Position numbers and translations under genes: made by a program. Under the pieces are notes generated by a model. It was not told the DNA's origin, made no database searches, and saw nothing but the letters and a program-made list of their open reading frames with translations. Positions 18,455 through 27,794 of a DNA stretch of 64,000 bases are shown one piece after another. Source of the stretch: Candidatus Symbiobacter mobilis CR (GTDB lineage: Bacteria; Pseudomonadota; Gammaproteobacteria; Burkholderiales; Burkholderiaceae_C); NCBI RefSeq assembly GCF_000477435.1, contig NC_022576.1, positions 992,001-1,056,000 on the forward strand. The letters are read 5' to 3'. Numbering within the stretch: the stretch's first letter is position 1; each line of letters starts with the position of its first letter.

Positions 18455-18672
18455 ATCGGTGTCCTTCTCCGCCCCCAGGCTACACAATTTATCGGACATC
18501 TACTGTGACATAGGGGGGTCTCGCACTTTTGCTCTCAGGCTTCCTCCAGACTACTTCTCGCGAAGCAGCCCTTGCCGTCGGCTAGTGGTTACTATTGCTC
18601 ACGATGAGTCCAATTCGGTTCTCCCACAGGGGACTTCCACCCCATAAGTTCGCGCCCATGCTGGGCGCGCAC

Positions 18673-18729
18673 CTTTCCATCAACCGGACCTGCCTTCGGC
18701 CGACCTGTTATGTCAGGCGTTGGGCGGGC
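18673..18729 (+). other. Possible attC half-site (integron cassette boundary)
   Basis: Immediately next to the 5' end of intron remnant 1, the sequence GGACCTGCCTTCGGCCGACC gives a short stem, then TTATGTCAGGCGTTGGGCGG carries a GTTRRRY core (GTTGGGC) as at the right end of attC sites. A left half is not seen, as expected if the intron replaced it. The mgtC-like gene starts 40 bases later. Confidence 0.35.
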
Positions 18730-18769
18730 TTATGAAGGAACCGGACGAAGCACAGAAAAACGAGAAGTG

Positions 18770-19267
18770 ATGAGGACTATGAGCATGTGGCAAGAGATAT
18801 GGAATACCCTGCTGTCGGAATTCTCCGATATCCCAGATGCAACGCAGATTACACGTATCACACTACGCCTTCTGGTTGCTGCGGCCCTTGGCGGTCTACT
18901 GGGGTACGAGCGGGAGAAGCAAGGCAAGAGTGCGGGGGTACGAACGCATATGCTGGTTGCCATCGGGGCGGCGCTCTTCGTCCTCATTCCCCAACAAGCC
19001 GGGGCATCAACCGCAGATTTAACTCGGGTGTTGCAGGGCCTGGTCGCCGGGGTGGGTTTCCTTGGAGCCGGAGCCATAATCTTGGGAACCAAACAAGTGG
19101 AAACTCGGGGGTTGACTACGGCGGCAGGCATATGGGTAACAGCAGCAATCGGCGTGGCTGCAGGAATGGGGCGGGAATCGACTGCCGTCCTGAGCACTCT
19201 TGTAGCCCTATTCGTCCTTTCCGTAGTTCCTTGGATCGTACGAGATAACAGAAAAAGTAAAGAGTGA
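18770..19267 (+). CDS. MgtC/SapB-family inner-membrane protein
   Basis: About 165 residues. Hydrophobic segments at LRLLVAAALGGLLGYEREK, MLVAIGAALFVLIP, LTRVLQGLVAGVGFLGAGAII and TTAAGIWVTAAIGVAAG plus a last one near LSTLVALFVLSVV match the MgtC N-terminal membrane domain, including the conserved GYEREKQGKSAGVRTHMLV stretch. MgtC proteins modulate ATP synthase or ion homeostasis during Mg starvation and in intracellular survival; the cytoplasmic domain of Salmonella MgtC is absent, as in most relatives. Three nearby ATG codons (18770, 18779, 18785) compete as starts. It lies between two intron relics and 2 kb from corA, another Mg-related gene, which may or may not be coincidence. Confidence 0.8.
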   Translation: MRTMSMWQEIWNTLLSEFSDIPDATQITRITLRLLVAAALGGLLGYEREKQGKSAGVRTHMLVAIGAALFVLIPQQAGASTADLTRVLQGLVAGVGFLGAGAIILGTKQVETRGLTTAAGIWVTAAIGVAAGMGRESTAVLSTLVALFVLSVVPWIVRDNRKSKE

Positions 19268-19294
19268 AGCGGGGGCAAAGTGTTGTTAAGCCTA

Positions 19295-19599
19295 ATCGGG
19301 TAGGCAACGGCTTCTAACCGTCGCCCCCCACACCACCCACCGTGCGGGTCCGCAGTGGGCGGTTCAACAAGTCGGCTCGCTCGACAAAGTCTTTCGCTTC
19401 ATAACCATGTACCCCTGTGCTTTGCACCACAGGTCTTTCACACTCAGCAAACCCTGCTCCTGTAACCACACGTTGGATAGGGCCTGATTGATAACCGGGG
19501 TTCTGGACATCTGGTTACTATTGCTCACGATAAGCCCAGTCCAGTTCTCCCACAGGGCGACTTCTACCCCATAAGTTCGCGCCCATGCTGGGCGCATAC
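19295..19599 (-). mobile_element. Group II intron remnant 2 downstream of the pntB terminator
   Basis: A 305-bp, protein-less copy of the same intron. Minus-strand 5' end GTATGCGCCCAGCATGGGCG at 19599; 3' end CCTACCCGAT at 19295. The domain V hairpin is easily drawn: ACCGCCCAC pairs with GTGGGTGGT, with an upper stem TGCG/CGCA, a four-base loop and a two-base CG bulge on the 3' side. A domain VI-like hairpin (CGACGGTTAGAAGCCGTTG) follows. The upstream exon is precisely the T-run of an intrinsic terminator, the preferred target of class C group II introns. An ORF across it (19364-19597) is coincidental or a maturase scrap. Confidence 0.7.
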
Positions 19600-19634
19600 A
19601 AAAAAACCCCCGAACCTTGCGGCGCGGGGGTTGG
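19600..19634 (-). terminator. Rho-independent terminator of the pntAB operon
   Basis: On the minus strand: ACCAACCCCCGCGCCGCAAG then GTTCGGGGGTTTTTTT. The AACCCCCG/CGGGGGTT stem followed by seven T lies about 65 bp after pntB. Intron remnant 2 begins at the base after the T run. Confidence 0.9.
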
Positions 19635-19698
19635 TCTGGTCAGCGTTGTCAGCGGGTAGTCTGCGTGGCTTTCCTGCAATACAAGCGCAAACCCAAGC

Positions 19699-21111
19699 TC
19701 AAACCTTCAAAGCAACCAACACTTCGTCAAGCATTTTCTTCGCATCGCCAAAGAGCATGCGGTTGTTGTCTTTGTAGAAGAGCGGGTTGTCCACCCCCGC
19801 GTAGCCGGAAGCCATGCTGCGCTTCATCACGATTGAGGTCTTGGCCTTCCAGACTTCGAGCACGGGCATCCCGGCAATCGGACTGGTGGGGTCGTCCTGT
19901 GCGCCGGGGTTGACGATGTCATTCGCCCCGATGACCATGGCGACGTCCGTGCTCGGAAAGTCGTCATTCAGTTCGTCCATTTCCAGCACGATGTCGTAGG
20001 GCACTTTGGCCTCCGCCAGCAGCACATTCATGTGCCCCGGCATCCGCCCTGCAACGGGGTGAATACCGAAGCGGACATTGACCCCGCGTTCGCGCAGCAC
20101 TTTGGTGATTTCAAAAACCGTGTGCTGTGCCTGTGCCACAGCCATGCCGTAGCCGGGAACGATGATGACGTTTTTGGCGTCCTTGAGCAGTTCCGCCGTT
20201 TCCGTGCCGGAGATGGGCTGGACTTCCCCCGCAGGAGCCTGTGCTCCGGCAGCCGAGGCAGCCGTTGGCGTACCGGTACCGAAACCCCCAGCGATAACGC
20301 TGACGAAACCTCGGTTCATCGCCTTGCACATGATGTACGACAGGATCGCGCCACTGGAACCGACGAGCGCCCCGGTGACGATCAACAGGTCATTCGACAG
20401 CATGAACCCGGTGGCGGCAGCAGCCCATCCCGAATAGCTGTTGAGCATCGACACCACCACAGGCATGTCCGCCCCACCGATGGCCATGACCATGTGGACC
20501 CCGAACAGCAGGGCAATGGCGGTCATGATGTACAGGGGAATCAGCCCATCGGACACCGTGTGCGCATCCAAGAACTCCCCACCGTACCAGATGACGATCA
20601 ACAACCCCAGCAGATTCAGCCAGTGCCGGGCCGGAAGCAACAACGGCGAGCCATTGATCTTGCCGTTGAGCTTGCCGACAGCGATGACCGACCCCGAGAA
20701 CGTGACGGCGCCGATGAGGATGCCGACGTACACCTCAAGCTCATGGATCGCTTTTTCCGCCCCTTCCAACCCAAGGGATTGGTCGATGTAGCTCGCAAAG
20801 CCGACCAGCACGGCGGCCAGGCCGACAAGACTGTGCATTAGCGCGACCAGTTCGGGCATCTGCGTCATCTTGACCGTGCGCGCAGCGTAGAGGCCAATGG
20901 CCCCGCCGACGACCATGGCGCCGACGATCCAGGGAATGCCCGCAGCAGTCACGCGCGGGCCAAAGATGGTCGCCAGCACGGCAATCGTCATGCCGATCAT
21001 TCCGTACAGGTTTCCACGGCGCGAAGTTTCGGGGTGGGACAACCCCCCCAGACTCAACACAAACAGGATGGTGGCTCCGATATAGGAGACCGTCGCTACA
21101 TTGCCAGACAT
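19699..21111 (-). CDS. pntB: NAD(P) transhydrogenase subunit beta
   Basis: A 470-residue inner-membrane protein. The N-terminal two thirds contains about eight hydrophobic helices of the proton channel (domain II part), and the C-terminal domain III binds NADP(H): [20 protein letters not shown] is its Rossmann loop, with [20 protein letters not shown] and [18 protein letters not shown] as conserved NADP contacts. With PntA it couples proton entry to hydride transfer from NADH to NADP+. The start has GGAGTA upstream. It follows pntA by 16 bp. Confidence 0.96.
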   Translation of the reverse strand: MSGNVATVSYIGATILFVLSLGGLSHPETSRRGNLYGMIGMTIAVLATIFGPRVTAAGIPWIVGAMVVGGAIGLYAARTVKMTQMPELVALMHSLVGLAAVLVGFASYIDQSLGLEGAEKAIHELEVYVGILIGAVTFSGSVIAVGKLNGKINGSPLLLPARHWLNLLGLLIVIWYGGEFLDAHTVSDGLIPLYIMTAIALLFGVHMVMAIGGADMPVVVSMLNSYSGWAAAATGFMLSNDLLIVTGALVGSSGAILSYIMCKAMNRGFVSVIAGGFGTGTPTAASAAGAQAPAGEVQPISGTETAELLKDAKNVIIVPGYGMAVAQAQHTVFEITKVLRERGVNVRFGIHPVAGRMPGHMNVLLAEAKVPYDIVLEMDELNDDFPSTDVAMVIGANDIVNPGAQDDPTSPIAGMPVLEVWKAKTSIVMKRSMASGYAGVDNPLFYKDNNRMLFGDAKKMLDEVLVALKV

Positions 21112-21127
21112 CGATGTACTCCTTGAA

Positions 21128-22783
21128 TTACTTGCGGAACATGGCCAGCATGCGCTGGGTCACGGCAAATCCGCCGAACATGTTGACCGCCGTCAGCACG
21201 ATGCCGACGAAAGCCAAACCGAATATCCATGGGGATGGTTCCGCAGCACTCGCCGCCAGCGGGGGAGCGATCTGCACGAGCGCACCGATGGCGATGATGC
21301 TGCTAATGGCGTTGGTCACGCTCATCAGCGGGGTGTGGAGCGCAGGGGTGACGTTCCAAACGACCATGTACCCGACGAAACAAGCCAATACGAACACCGT
21401 GAAGTGCGCGAGGAAGGCTGCCGGTGCGAAGGCGCCGACGAACCAGAAGACCAGCGCAAACACGGCGAACATGGCCGTGAGCGTGCCTGCGGCCATTGGC
21501 TCGCTGCTTGCCCCGTGCCCATGCCCCGCCGATTTTTTGGCGACGGGTGCAGCAGCAGGCTTGGGCGCTCCAGCCGGTGCGGCAGAGAGCTTGGGCGCCG
21601 GTGGGGGCCAGGTGACGTTGCCTTCCTTGACGACGGTGGTTCCACGGATGACTTCGTCGTCCATGTTGACGTTGATCACGCCATTCTTGGCCTTGCAAAG
21701 CTCTTCCGTCAGCCGAAGCAGGTTGGTGGCATAGAGCGTGCTGGACTGCGTGGGCAGGCGGCTGGGCAGGTCGCTGTAGCCGATGATGGTCACGCCGTGT
21801 TTGACGACAACGCGCCCGTGTTCGGTCAGTTCGCAGTTTCCCCCCTGCTCTGCAGCCATATCGACGATCACGCTGCCGGGCTTCATCGACTGCACCATCT
21901 CCGCCGTGATGAGCCGGGGAGCAGGCTTGCCGGGAATCAGCGCCGTGGTGATGATGATGTCGACTTCTTTGGCCTGTTTGGCAAAAACTTCGCGTTGGGC
22001 CTTTTGGAAGCCCTCGCTCATCACCTTGGCGTACCCGCCGACGCCGCTACCTTCTTCCTGGTATTCGACGGGAACGAATTCCCCGCCGAGGGAGCGAATC
22101 TGATCCGCCACCTCGGGCCGGGTGTCGTTGGCCCGCACGATGGCGCCCAACCCGACGGAAGCGCCGATAGCAGCCAGACCAGCCACCCCCGCGCCAATGA
22201 CAAACACTTTCGCCGGAGGCACCTTGCCTGCGGCAGTGACTTGTCCGGTGAAAAACCGCCCAAACTGATGCGCGGCTTCGATGACGGCGCGGTAGCCGCC
22301 AATGTTGGCCATCGAGCTGAGGGCATCGAGCTTTTGCGCACGGGAAATGCGCGGCACGCTATCCATTGCCAGCACCGTGGCTTTTTTGGCCGCCAGCGCT
22401 TGCAGAAGTTCGGGGTTTTGGGCAGGCCAGAGGAAGCTGACGAGCGTGCGCCCCTCGGGCATCGCAGCGACTTCGTCCATCGACGGCGCACGTACTTTGA
22501 AGACGATGTCCGCGCGCTCCCACAGTTGCTTCGCATCTGGAACGACGCTGGCCCCGGCGGCCTGGTAGGCATCGTCACCGATGCTCGATGCCTCCCCCGC
22601 CCCGCTTTCCACAACCACGGAAAAGCCCAGTTTGATGAGCTTGGCGACGACATCGGGCACCGTGGCGACACGTTTTTCGCCAGGATAGGTCTCGCGCAAC
22701 ACGCCAATGCACTGCGGCGATGGGGAAGATCCTGGGGCTGGGGAAGAACCCACTGCGCCCTGGACGGCGGTTCCAGCTTGCAT
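21128..22783 (-). CDS. pntA: NAD(P) transhydrogenase subunit alpha (full length)
   Basis: 551 residues combining the soluble NAD(H)-binding domain I and the membrane part, as in E. coli, whereas many alpha- and betaproteobacteria split this into PntAA and PntAB. Domain I runs from [20 protein letters not shown] through [20 protein letters not shown] (Rossmann loop) to about residue 390. A low-complexity Ala/Pro/Lys linker with a GHGHG cluster joins it to four hydrophobic segments at the C-terminus. The N-terminus has about 25 extra small residues. AAGGAG precedes the start. First gene of pntAB. Confidence 0.95.
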   Translation of the reverse strand: MQAGTAVQGAVGSSPAPGSSPSPQCIGVLRETYPGEKRVATVPDVVAKLIKLGFSVVVESGAGEASSIGDDAYQAAGASVVPDAKQLWERADIVFKVRAPSMDEVAAMPEGRTLVSFLWPAQNPELLQALAAKKATVLAMDSVPRISRAQKLDALSSMANIGGYRAVIEAAHQFGRFFTGQVTAAGKVPPAKVFVIGAGVAGLAAIGASVGLGAIVRANDTRPEVADQIRSLGGEFVPVEYQEEGSGVGGYAKVMSEGFQKAQREVFAKQAKEVDIIITTALIPGKPAPRLITAEMVQSMKPGSVIVDMAAEQGGNCELTEHGRVVVKHGVTIIGYSDLPSRLPTQSSTLYATNLLRLTEELCKAKNGVINVNMDDEVIRGTTVVKEGNVTWPPPAPKLSAAPAGAPKPAAAPVAKKSAGHGHGASSEPMAAGTLTAMFAVFALVFWFVGAFAPAAFLAHFTVFVLACFVGYMVVWNVTPALHTPLMSVTNAISSIIAIGALVQIAPPLAASAAEPSPWIFGLAFVGIVLTAVNMFGGFAVTQRMLAMFRK

Positions 22784-23024
22784 GAACTACTCCTTGAGTT
22801 CGATGAGGAAAAAGGGGGGGGCTTTTAGAAAAGCCTATGAGCTTACCGCATTTTGCGTTGCAAGATTGGGGCGAGGGTGCCACGTCGTTCGTGCATACCG
22901 CCGCTTCCACATAGGCACAATGCCCCTGCCATATTGGCTGCCTTCCCTGTCCCATTGCTGGAACAGAACAGGCCTTTTTTGGCCCCCGGCATCCTGCCTT
23001 GTCTTCTTTTCTACTCCCTTGTCC

Positions 23025-24152
23025 ATGTCCAACGATTTGCTGCACCGTCCTGCCCGGGTCGTCGTCGGGCTGAGTGGCGGTGTCGATTCCGCCGTCGCTG
23101 CGTGGTTACTCAAAAAGCAGGGGCATGAGGTAATTGGCGTTTTCATGAAGAACTGGGAAGACGACGACACCGAATCCCACTGCGCTGCGGCGGTGGATTT
23201 CGTCGATGCCGCTGCCGTGGCGGATGTGCTCGACATCGACATCGCGCACGTCAATTTCTCCCGCGAGTACAGGGAACGGGTTTTTGCCGACTTCCTCGAA
23301 CAGCACCGGCGGGGCCGCACCCCCAACCCGGATGTGCTGTGCAACGCGGAAATCAAATTCAAGGCATTCCTGGAACATGCGATGGCAATCGGCGCGGACG
23401 CCATCGCCACCGGGCACTACGCACGTGTTCGCCACAACACGGAAACAGGGTGGTACGAGCTACTTCGTGGGGTGGATCCGTCCAAAGACCAAAGCTATTT
23501 CCTCTACCGGCTCACGCAGCAGCAGTTGTCAAAGGCGGTATTCCCCGTCGGGGGCCTGCTCAAAACCGAGGTACGGCGCATTGCCCGGGAAATCGGCCTG
23601 CCCAATGCAGCCAAGAAAGACTCGACAGGAATTTGCTTTATCGGGGAACGGCATTTCCGCACGTTCCTGACCCGGTACCTCCCCTTGCAGCGTGGGCCGA
23701 TCCGGGACGAGAACGGCGTCACCCTTGGGGAACACTGCGGGCTGCCTTTTTATACCTTGGGGCAACGCAAGGGCCTTGGCATCGGCGGCGTGCGTGGCGT
23801 GCCGGAAGGCGCTTCCTGGTACGTGGCGCGCAAGGACATCCCTGCCAACACGCTGTGGGTTGTGCAGGGCCATGAACATCCCTGGCTGCTGTCCGATACC
23901 TTACATGCCAGCGATGCTTCCTGGATTGCCCCCCCCACTCCAGGGGTGGCAACGATGGGTTCCGCCAAAACACGCTACCGCCAGCGCGACGTGGCCTGCA
24001 CCCTGCGCGCAGCAGAAGACGGGCGCTTCACCTTGCATTTTGCGCAGCCGCAATGGGCTGTTACTCCCGGTCAGTCCGCCGTCGTGTACGACGGAGAAGT
24101 TTGCCTCGGCGGAGGAGTCATTGATGCAGCAGGGACAACACCCTCTTCCTAA
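23025..24152 (+). CDS. mnmA: tRNA-specific 2-thiouridylase MnmA
   Basis: A 375-residue PP-loop ATPase that puts sulfur on U34 of Lys, Glu and Gln tRNAs. The PP-loop is [18 protein letters not shown]; the catalytic Cys pair lies in [14 protein letters not shown] and [13 protein letters not shown]. The tRNA-binding and beta-barrel domains follow. The ATG at 23025 ([15 protein letters not shown]) is chosen because the longer frame reads through the divergent promoter region of pntA. Sulfur ultimately comes from IscS, encoded 20 kb to the left. Confidence 0.95.
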   Translation: MSNDLLHRPARVVVGLSGGVDSAVAAWLLKKQGHEVIGVFMKNWEDDDTESHCAAAVDFVDAAAVADVLDIDIAHVNFSREYRERVFADFLEQHRRGRTPNPDVLCNAEIKFKAFLEHAMAIGADAIATGHYARVRHNTETGWYELLRGVDPSKDQSYFLYRLTQQQLSKAVFPVGGLLKTEVRRIAREIGLPNAAKKDSTGICFIGERHFRTFLTRYLPLQRGPIRDENGVTLGEHCGLPFYTLGQRKGLGIGGVRGVPEGASWYVARKDIPANTLWVVQGHEHPWLLSDTLHASDASWIAPPTPGVATMGSAKTRYRQRDVACTLRAAEDGRFTLHFAQPQWAVTPGQSAVVYDGEVCLGGGVIDAAGTTPSS

Positions 24153-24227
24153 AATTTGCGTCCCTTCCACAGCGTCCCTTGACTTTGGGTACCGTGGCTT
24201 GTCTCAACTGTTTCCGGAGCGTTCCCC

Positions 24228-25295
24228 ATGATTTTGGTTACCGGCGGTGCTGGGTTTATTGGCGCCAACTTTGTGTTGGACTGGATTGCGCAAACAGGCG
24301 AACCCGTGGTCAACCTGGACAAGCTCAGCTACGCGGGCAACCCGGAAAACCTCGACGCCCTGCATGAAGATACCCGCCACACCTTCGTCGTCGGGGACAT
24401 CGCCGACCGTGCGCTGATCTCCTCCCTGCTCGAACGGCACCAGATTCGCGCCATCGTCCACTTTGCTGCGGAAAGCCATGTCGATCGCTCGATCCACGGC
24501 CCCGGCGACTTCATCCACACCAACGTCGTCGGCACCTTTCATTTGCTGGAAGCCGTGCATGGCTACTGGATGCTGCTGCCGCCGGATCGCAAGGAATCGT
24601 TCCGGTTTTTGCACGTCTCGACCGACGAGGTCTACGGTAGTCTTCGGCCTGGGGAACCGGCGTTCACCGAGCTGCACCGCGTCGAACCCAACAGCCCCTA
24701 CAGCGCCAGCAAAGCGGCCAGCGACCATCTGGTTCGGGCCTGGCACCACACCTACGGGTTGCCGGTATTGACGACCAATTGCTCCAACAACTATGGTCCG
24801 TTCCAATTCCCGGAAAAACTCATTCCGCTGACCATCGTCAACGCGCTGGCGGGCAAGCTGCTTCCGATCTACGGCGATGGCCAGCAGGTGCGCGACTGGC
24901 TCTATGTCATCGACCACTGCCGCGCCATCGCCTGCGTGCTGCAAACAGGCCGCCTGGGGGAGACATACAACATCGGCGGGTGGAACGAGCAGACGAACCT
25001 CGACATCGTCCACACGATCTGCGCGCTGCTCGACGAACTACGCCCACGCGCAGACGGCAAGCCCTACCGCGAGCAGATCACCCACGTGGCAGACCGCCCC
25101 GGGCATGACCGGCGCTACGCCATCGACGCACGCAAGATCGAAGCCGAGCTGGGGTGGAAACCGGCGGAAACCTTTGCGACGGGGATCCGCAAGACCGTGC
25201 AGTGGTACCTCGACCATCCTGCGTGGATCGAGCACGTGCAAAGCGGGGCGTATCGCGAATGGATGACGCAGCAGTACCGCCCGGGGGTGGCCTGA
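24228..25295 (+). CDS. rfbB: dTDP-glucose 4,6-dehydratase
   Basis: A 355-residue extended SDR enzyme. [20 protein letters not shown] is the NAD loop; [13 protein letters not shown] carries the Thr-Asp-Glu catalytic triad and [14 protein letters not shown] the Tyr-x-x-x-Lys pair. It converts dTDP-glucose to the 4-keto-6-deoxy intermediate for dTDP-rhamnose and other deoxysugars of surface polysaccharides. The usual partners (rfbA, rfbC, rfbD) are not adjacent: mnmA is upstream and yihY overlaps downstream. The pathway partners must lie elsewhere or the product feeds a different deoxysugar route. Confidence 0.95.
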   Translation: MILVTGGAGFIGANFVLDWIAQTGEPVVNLDKLSYAGNPENLDALHEDTRHTFVVGDIADRALISSLLERHQIRAIVHFAAESHVDRSIHGPGDFIHTNVVGTFHLLEAVHGYWMLLPPDRKESFRFLHVSTDEVYGSLRPGEPAFTELHRVEPNSPYSASKAASDHLVRAWHHTYGLPVLTTNCSNNYGPFQFPEKLIPLTIVNALAGKLLPIYGDGQQVRDWLYVIDHCRAIACVLQTGRLGETYNIGGWNEQTNLDIVHTICALLDELRPRADGKPYREQITHVADRPGHDRRYAIDARKIEAELGWKPAETFATGIRKTVQWYLDHPAWIEHVQSGAYREWMTQQYRPGVA

Positions 25296-26548
25296 GCACC
25301 GCGCTTCCCCCAGCCCAGGCGCAGATCGGCTGGCTGGACCGTCTGCAGCGCTTTCCCTGGAAGCGCGCCGCGCTCATCGCACGCGAGCGCTTTCGCCAGG
25401 ATCATCTGGCGCTGAGCGCCAGCAGCCTGACTTTCATGACCACCATCGCGCTGGTGCCTTTCGCCACCGTGGCGCTGGCATTGTTCACGGCATTCCCCCA
25501 GTTCGCACGGCTGCAAATCACCTTGCAAAGGTGGCTGGTCGATAGCCTGATCCCCGACAGCATCGCCCGCCAGGTATTGGGATACCTGAGCCAATTTGCC
25601 GGCAAGGCGAGTCGGCTGGGCAGCGTGGGGCTGGCGGTGTTGTTCGTCACTGCGCTGGCGCTGGTACTGACGATCGACCGCACACTCAACGCCATCTGGC
25701 GCGTGCGCAAGCCCCGTCCACTGTGGCAGCGGGTACTGGTGTACTGGACGACGATCACGCTGGGGCCACTACTGCTGGCGCTGAGCGTGAGCCTGACTAC
25801 CTATGCGCTGTCTGTGTCCAAGGGCATCCTCGGCACGGTTTCCGGCGGAGTGGGGTTGGCGCTGGACGCAGTGCAGTTCGTACTGCTGGCTGCGGGCATG
25901 GCGGCGATGTACCGCTATGTTCCCAACACGCGGGTGCATTGGCGCCACGCATGGGCGGGGGGGTGGTTCGTCGCTGCCGCATTCGAAATCGGCAAACGCC
26001 TGCTGGTGTGGTACTTGGCCAAGGTACCGACGTATTCCGTGCTCTACGGCACCTTTGCCACGGTGCCGATCCTGCTGGTGTGGATCTACATCGCATGGGT
26101 CATCGTCCTGCTCGGCGCGGTGCTGGCGGCGTATCTACCCAGTCTGCAAGCCAACTTGAGCGCACGGCCCCAGGAGCAAGGATGGCAATTTGCTTTGGCG
26201 CTGGACGTGCTGTGCGCCCTGGATGCCACCCACCACACGCCCCGGCGGGGCCTGCCCCTTGATGAGCTGGGCATAGCGTTAGGGGTGGAACCCGTGCAAC
26301 TGGAAGGCGTGGTGGATGCGCTCGTCACCCTGGACTGGGTGGCCCGACTACAGGAAGAGCCTGAACGCCTCGTGCTCTTGATCGACCCCGACACAACCCC
26401 GCTGGAACCCCTGGTGTGTGCGCTGCTGCTGGCTTGTGGCGATGTCGCTTGGTGGCGCCGCGCCCCCCTGCCCGCGTTGCGGGTGCGGGATGCGATGAGG
26501 GGATCAGGAGATGAGGGGATCAAAGAGGTGTGCGTACCCGTAGCGTAG
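25259..26548 (+). CDS. YihY/BrkB-family inner-membrane protein
   Basis: About 429 residues from ATG 25259, which lies inside the end of rfbB; no better start was seen in the following 40 codons. At least six hydrophobic segments are visible (for example [55 protein letters not shown]), and the LTASSLTFxTT-like region and [21 protein letters not shown] motif are the YihY family marks. Formerly called RNase BN by error; the function is not established. The C-terminal 140 residues form a soluble winged-helix-like region typical of the betaproteobacterial version. It converges on zipA with only two bases between stops. Confidence 0.85.
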   Translation: MDDAAVPPGGGLSTALPPAQAQIGWLDRLQRFPWKRAALIARERFRQDHLALSASSLTFMTTIALVPFATVALALFTAFPQFARLQITLQRWLVDSLIPDSIARQVLGYLSQFAGKASRLGSVGLAVLFVTALALVLTIDRTLNAIWRVRKPRPLWQRVLVYWTTITLGPLLLALSVSLTTYALSVSKGILGTVSGGVGLALDAVQFVLLAAGMAAMYRYVPNTRVHWRHAWAGGWFVAAAFEIGKRLLVWYLAKVPTYSVLYGTFATVPILLVWIYIAWVIVLLGAVLAAYLPSLQANLSARPQEQGWQFALALDVLCALDATHHTPRRGLPLDELGIALGVEPVQLEGVVDALVTLDWVARLQEEPERLVLLIDPDTTPLEPLVCALLLACGDVAWWRRAPLPALRVRDAMRGSGDEGIKEVCVPVA

Positions 26549-26550
26549 GG

Positions 26551-27690
26551 TCAGGAACAGAGGCGGCGCGCCAAGTCAGAACCGGCAGGAATGGCGCGCT
26601 GATCCATCGTGTCGTACAGCGAATCGATTTGCTGGGCGATATCTTCCATGGCCTCGGCATGCAAAGCCACGCCAGCTTCGTCGGTAATGGCTGCACCCAG
26701 CTTGGCAGCCATGGCTGCGGACACTGTGCGCAAGCGCTGGAAAGGGGCTTCGCTGCGGGGAACCAGTGCGATTTCCCAACCCAGTTCTATTTGATGCAAT
26801 TCCGATTCGGACTTCGTATCGGCCCACGCAGCGCGCACATCGAATTGCAAGCCCAGCACGGGAAAAGATGTCGTTGCGCTGGGCAATACCCACTTGCCCA
26901 ACACGGCGCCAGGTACGAAACCCATCTCCCTGGCGATCTCTTGCACGTAGTCCACCCCCCATGCCCCATGGGTGACGCGCAATTGAAAAAACAACCGCCC
27001 GTCGTGGGCGCAGGCAAACTGGTATAGGTCTTGCGCACGCGCCAACACTGCGTCTTCCGCGACATGTTCGGCAACCCCATGGATTGCGTTGGCGCAACGG
27101 CGAACCACTTCTTCACATTCGACCAGCTCGGCGGGTGTCAAACTGCCAGCACGGTCTACGAGCTGAACCCCCGCACGCAAACGCCCGTAGCGTTGGTCTG
27201 CTTGCAGCCCTTCCCAACGTTGCCGGGTTTCATTCCACCCCTCGATGGCAAAGGCCTTGGTTCCCACACGGGCCATGTCCGGCATCACGGCCATCGCCGT
27301 ATGACCGGCCACGGGAGCAGGCACCGAAATGGGAATCAATAGGTCGATCACCTCGTTCAGCGCAGGCCGTGGGAAGCGCGCAGACCGCACCACAGGGCAG
27401 GCGGCAGGCCGGGGTGCGGGGCCAGGCGCCGTAGACGGTGCGGCAGCGGTAGGGAGATGGGCGGGGAGATTGGCAGGGATAGCAGCATCCTGGGCAGCGC
27501 CGTCCTCCGTAATCGGGTGATCGACCAAGGATGGCTCGACGTCCTCCACGCCTTCAAGCCGGGAACGCAAGGTGCTGCGATGGGGAGCATGCAGCGTTGC
27601 ATTGCGACGGAACTGCCAGTAGGTGTACCCGCCGAGTGCGACGAGTACCAGACCTCCGAAGAGAGTGAGCGCGGTTTGCAATGCATCCAT
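26551..27690 (-). CDS. zipA: ZipA-like cell-division protein
   Basis: 379 residues: an N-terminal membrane anchor (LFGGLVLVALGGYTYWQF), a Pro/Ala-rich linker (about residues 60-110), and a C-terminal domain (residues about 150-360) of the ZipA FtsZ-binding type, with alternating strands such as RLFFQLRVTHGAWGVDYV and FPVLGLQFDVRAAW. ZipA tethers FtsZ to the membrane. In relatives it sits between smc and ligA; here the neighbours are a two-component pair and yihY, so the locus has been rearranged. Assignment rests on architecture and weak domain similarity. Confidence 0.7.
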   Translation of the reverse strand: MDALQTALTLFGGLVLVALGGYTYWQFRRNATLHAPHRSTLRSRLEGVEDVEPSLVDHPITEDGAAQDAAIPANLPAHLPTAAAPSTAPGPAPRPAACPVVRSARFPRPALNEVIDLLIPISVPAPVAGHTAMAVMPDMARVGTKAFAIEGWNETRQRWEGLQADQRYGRLRAGVQLVDRAGSLTPAELVECEEVVRRCANAIHGVAEHVAEDAVLARAQDLYQFACAHDGRLFFQLRVTHGAWGVDYVQEIAREMGFVPGAVLGKWVLPSATTSFPVLGLQFDVRAAWADTKSESELHQIELGWEIALVPRSEAPFQRLRTVSAAMAAKLGAAITDEAGVALHAEAMEDIAQQIDSLYDTMDQRAIPAGSDLARRLCS

Positions 27691-27794
27691 GTTGTCAATC
27701 TGTTACTGCCGGGTTGGGCTACCGAAATACCGCACCGACTGCTTTGCCAGTGTGGGAGCGGTGGAATCCGCCGCCGACGACGGAGCAGGAGTGC

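Larger units (their letters stand above)
16865..18510 (-). mobile_element. IS3-family insertion sequence, 1646 bp
   Basis: Ends read TGTCAAGAAAGATGTCCG on the left and, inverted, TGTCACAGTAGATGTCCG on the right: 14 of 18 positions agree, with the TG...CA termini of IS3-family elements. It encodes orfA and orfB in overlapping frames with an A7G slippery site between them. No clear target duplication is visible: the bases outside are ...GGTGTT and TAGGGG.... It lies inside intron remnant 1 and thus arrived after the intron. Confidence 0.88.
16628..18672 (-). mobile_element. Group II intron remnant 1, split by an IS3 element
   Basis: On the minus strand the 5' end is at 18672 (GTGCGCGCCCAGCATGGGCG, an expected group II 5' boundary) and the 3' end at 16628 (GCTACCCGAT). 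Just before the 3' end, around 16660-16705, is a domain V-like hairpin: AACTGCCCACTGCGG, a tetraloop, then GCACGGTGGGTGG, followed by a domain VI-like hairpin. Outside the inserted IS (16865-18510) only about 400 bases of intron remain and no reverse transcriptase is encoded, so it is an internally deleted, non-autonomous relic. A closely similar second relic lies at 19295-19599 in the same orientation. Confidence 0.65.

Noticed and set aside
19364..19597. 77-codon open frame inside intron remnant 2
   Set aside because: It runs from the 5' intron boundary through domain V, which is structural RNA; at most a scrap of maturase.
21101..22828. Plus-strand open frame opposite pntA
   Set aside because: Shadow; no motifs, and pntA has complete transhydrogenase signatures.
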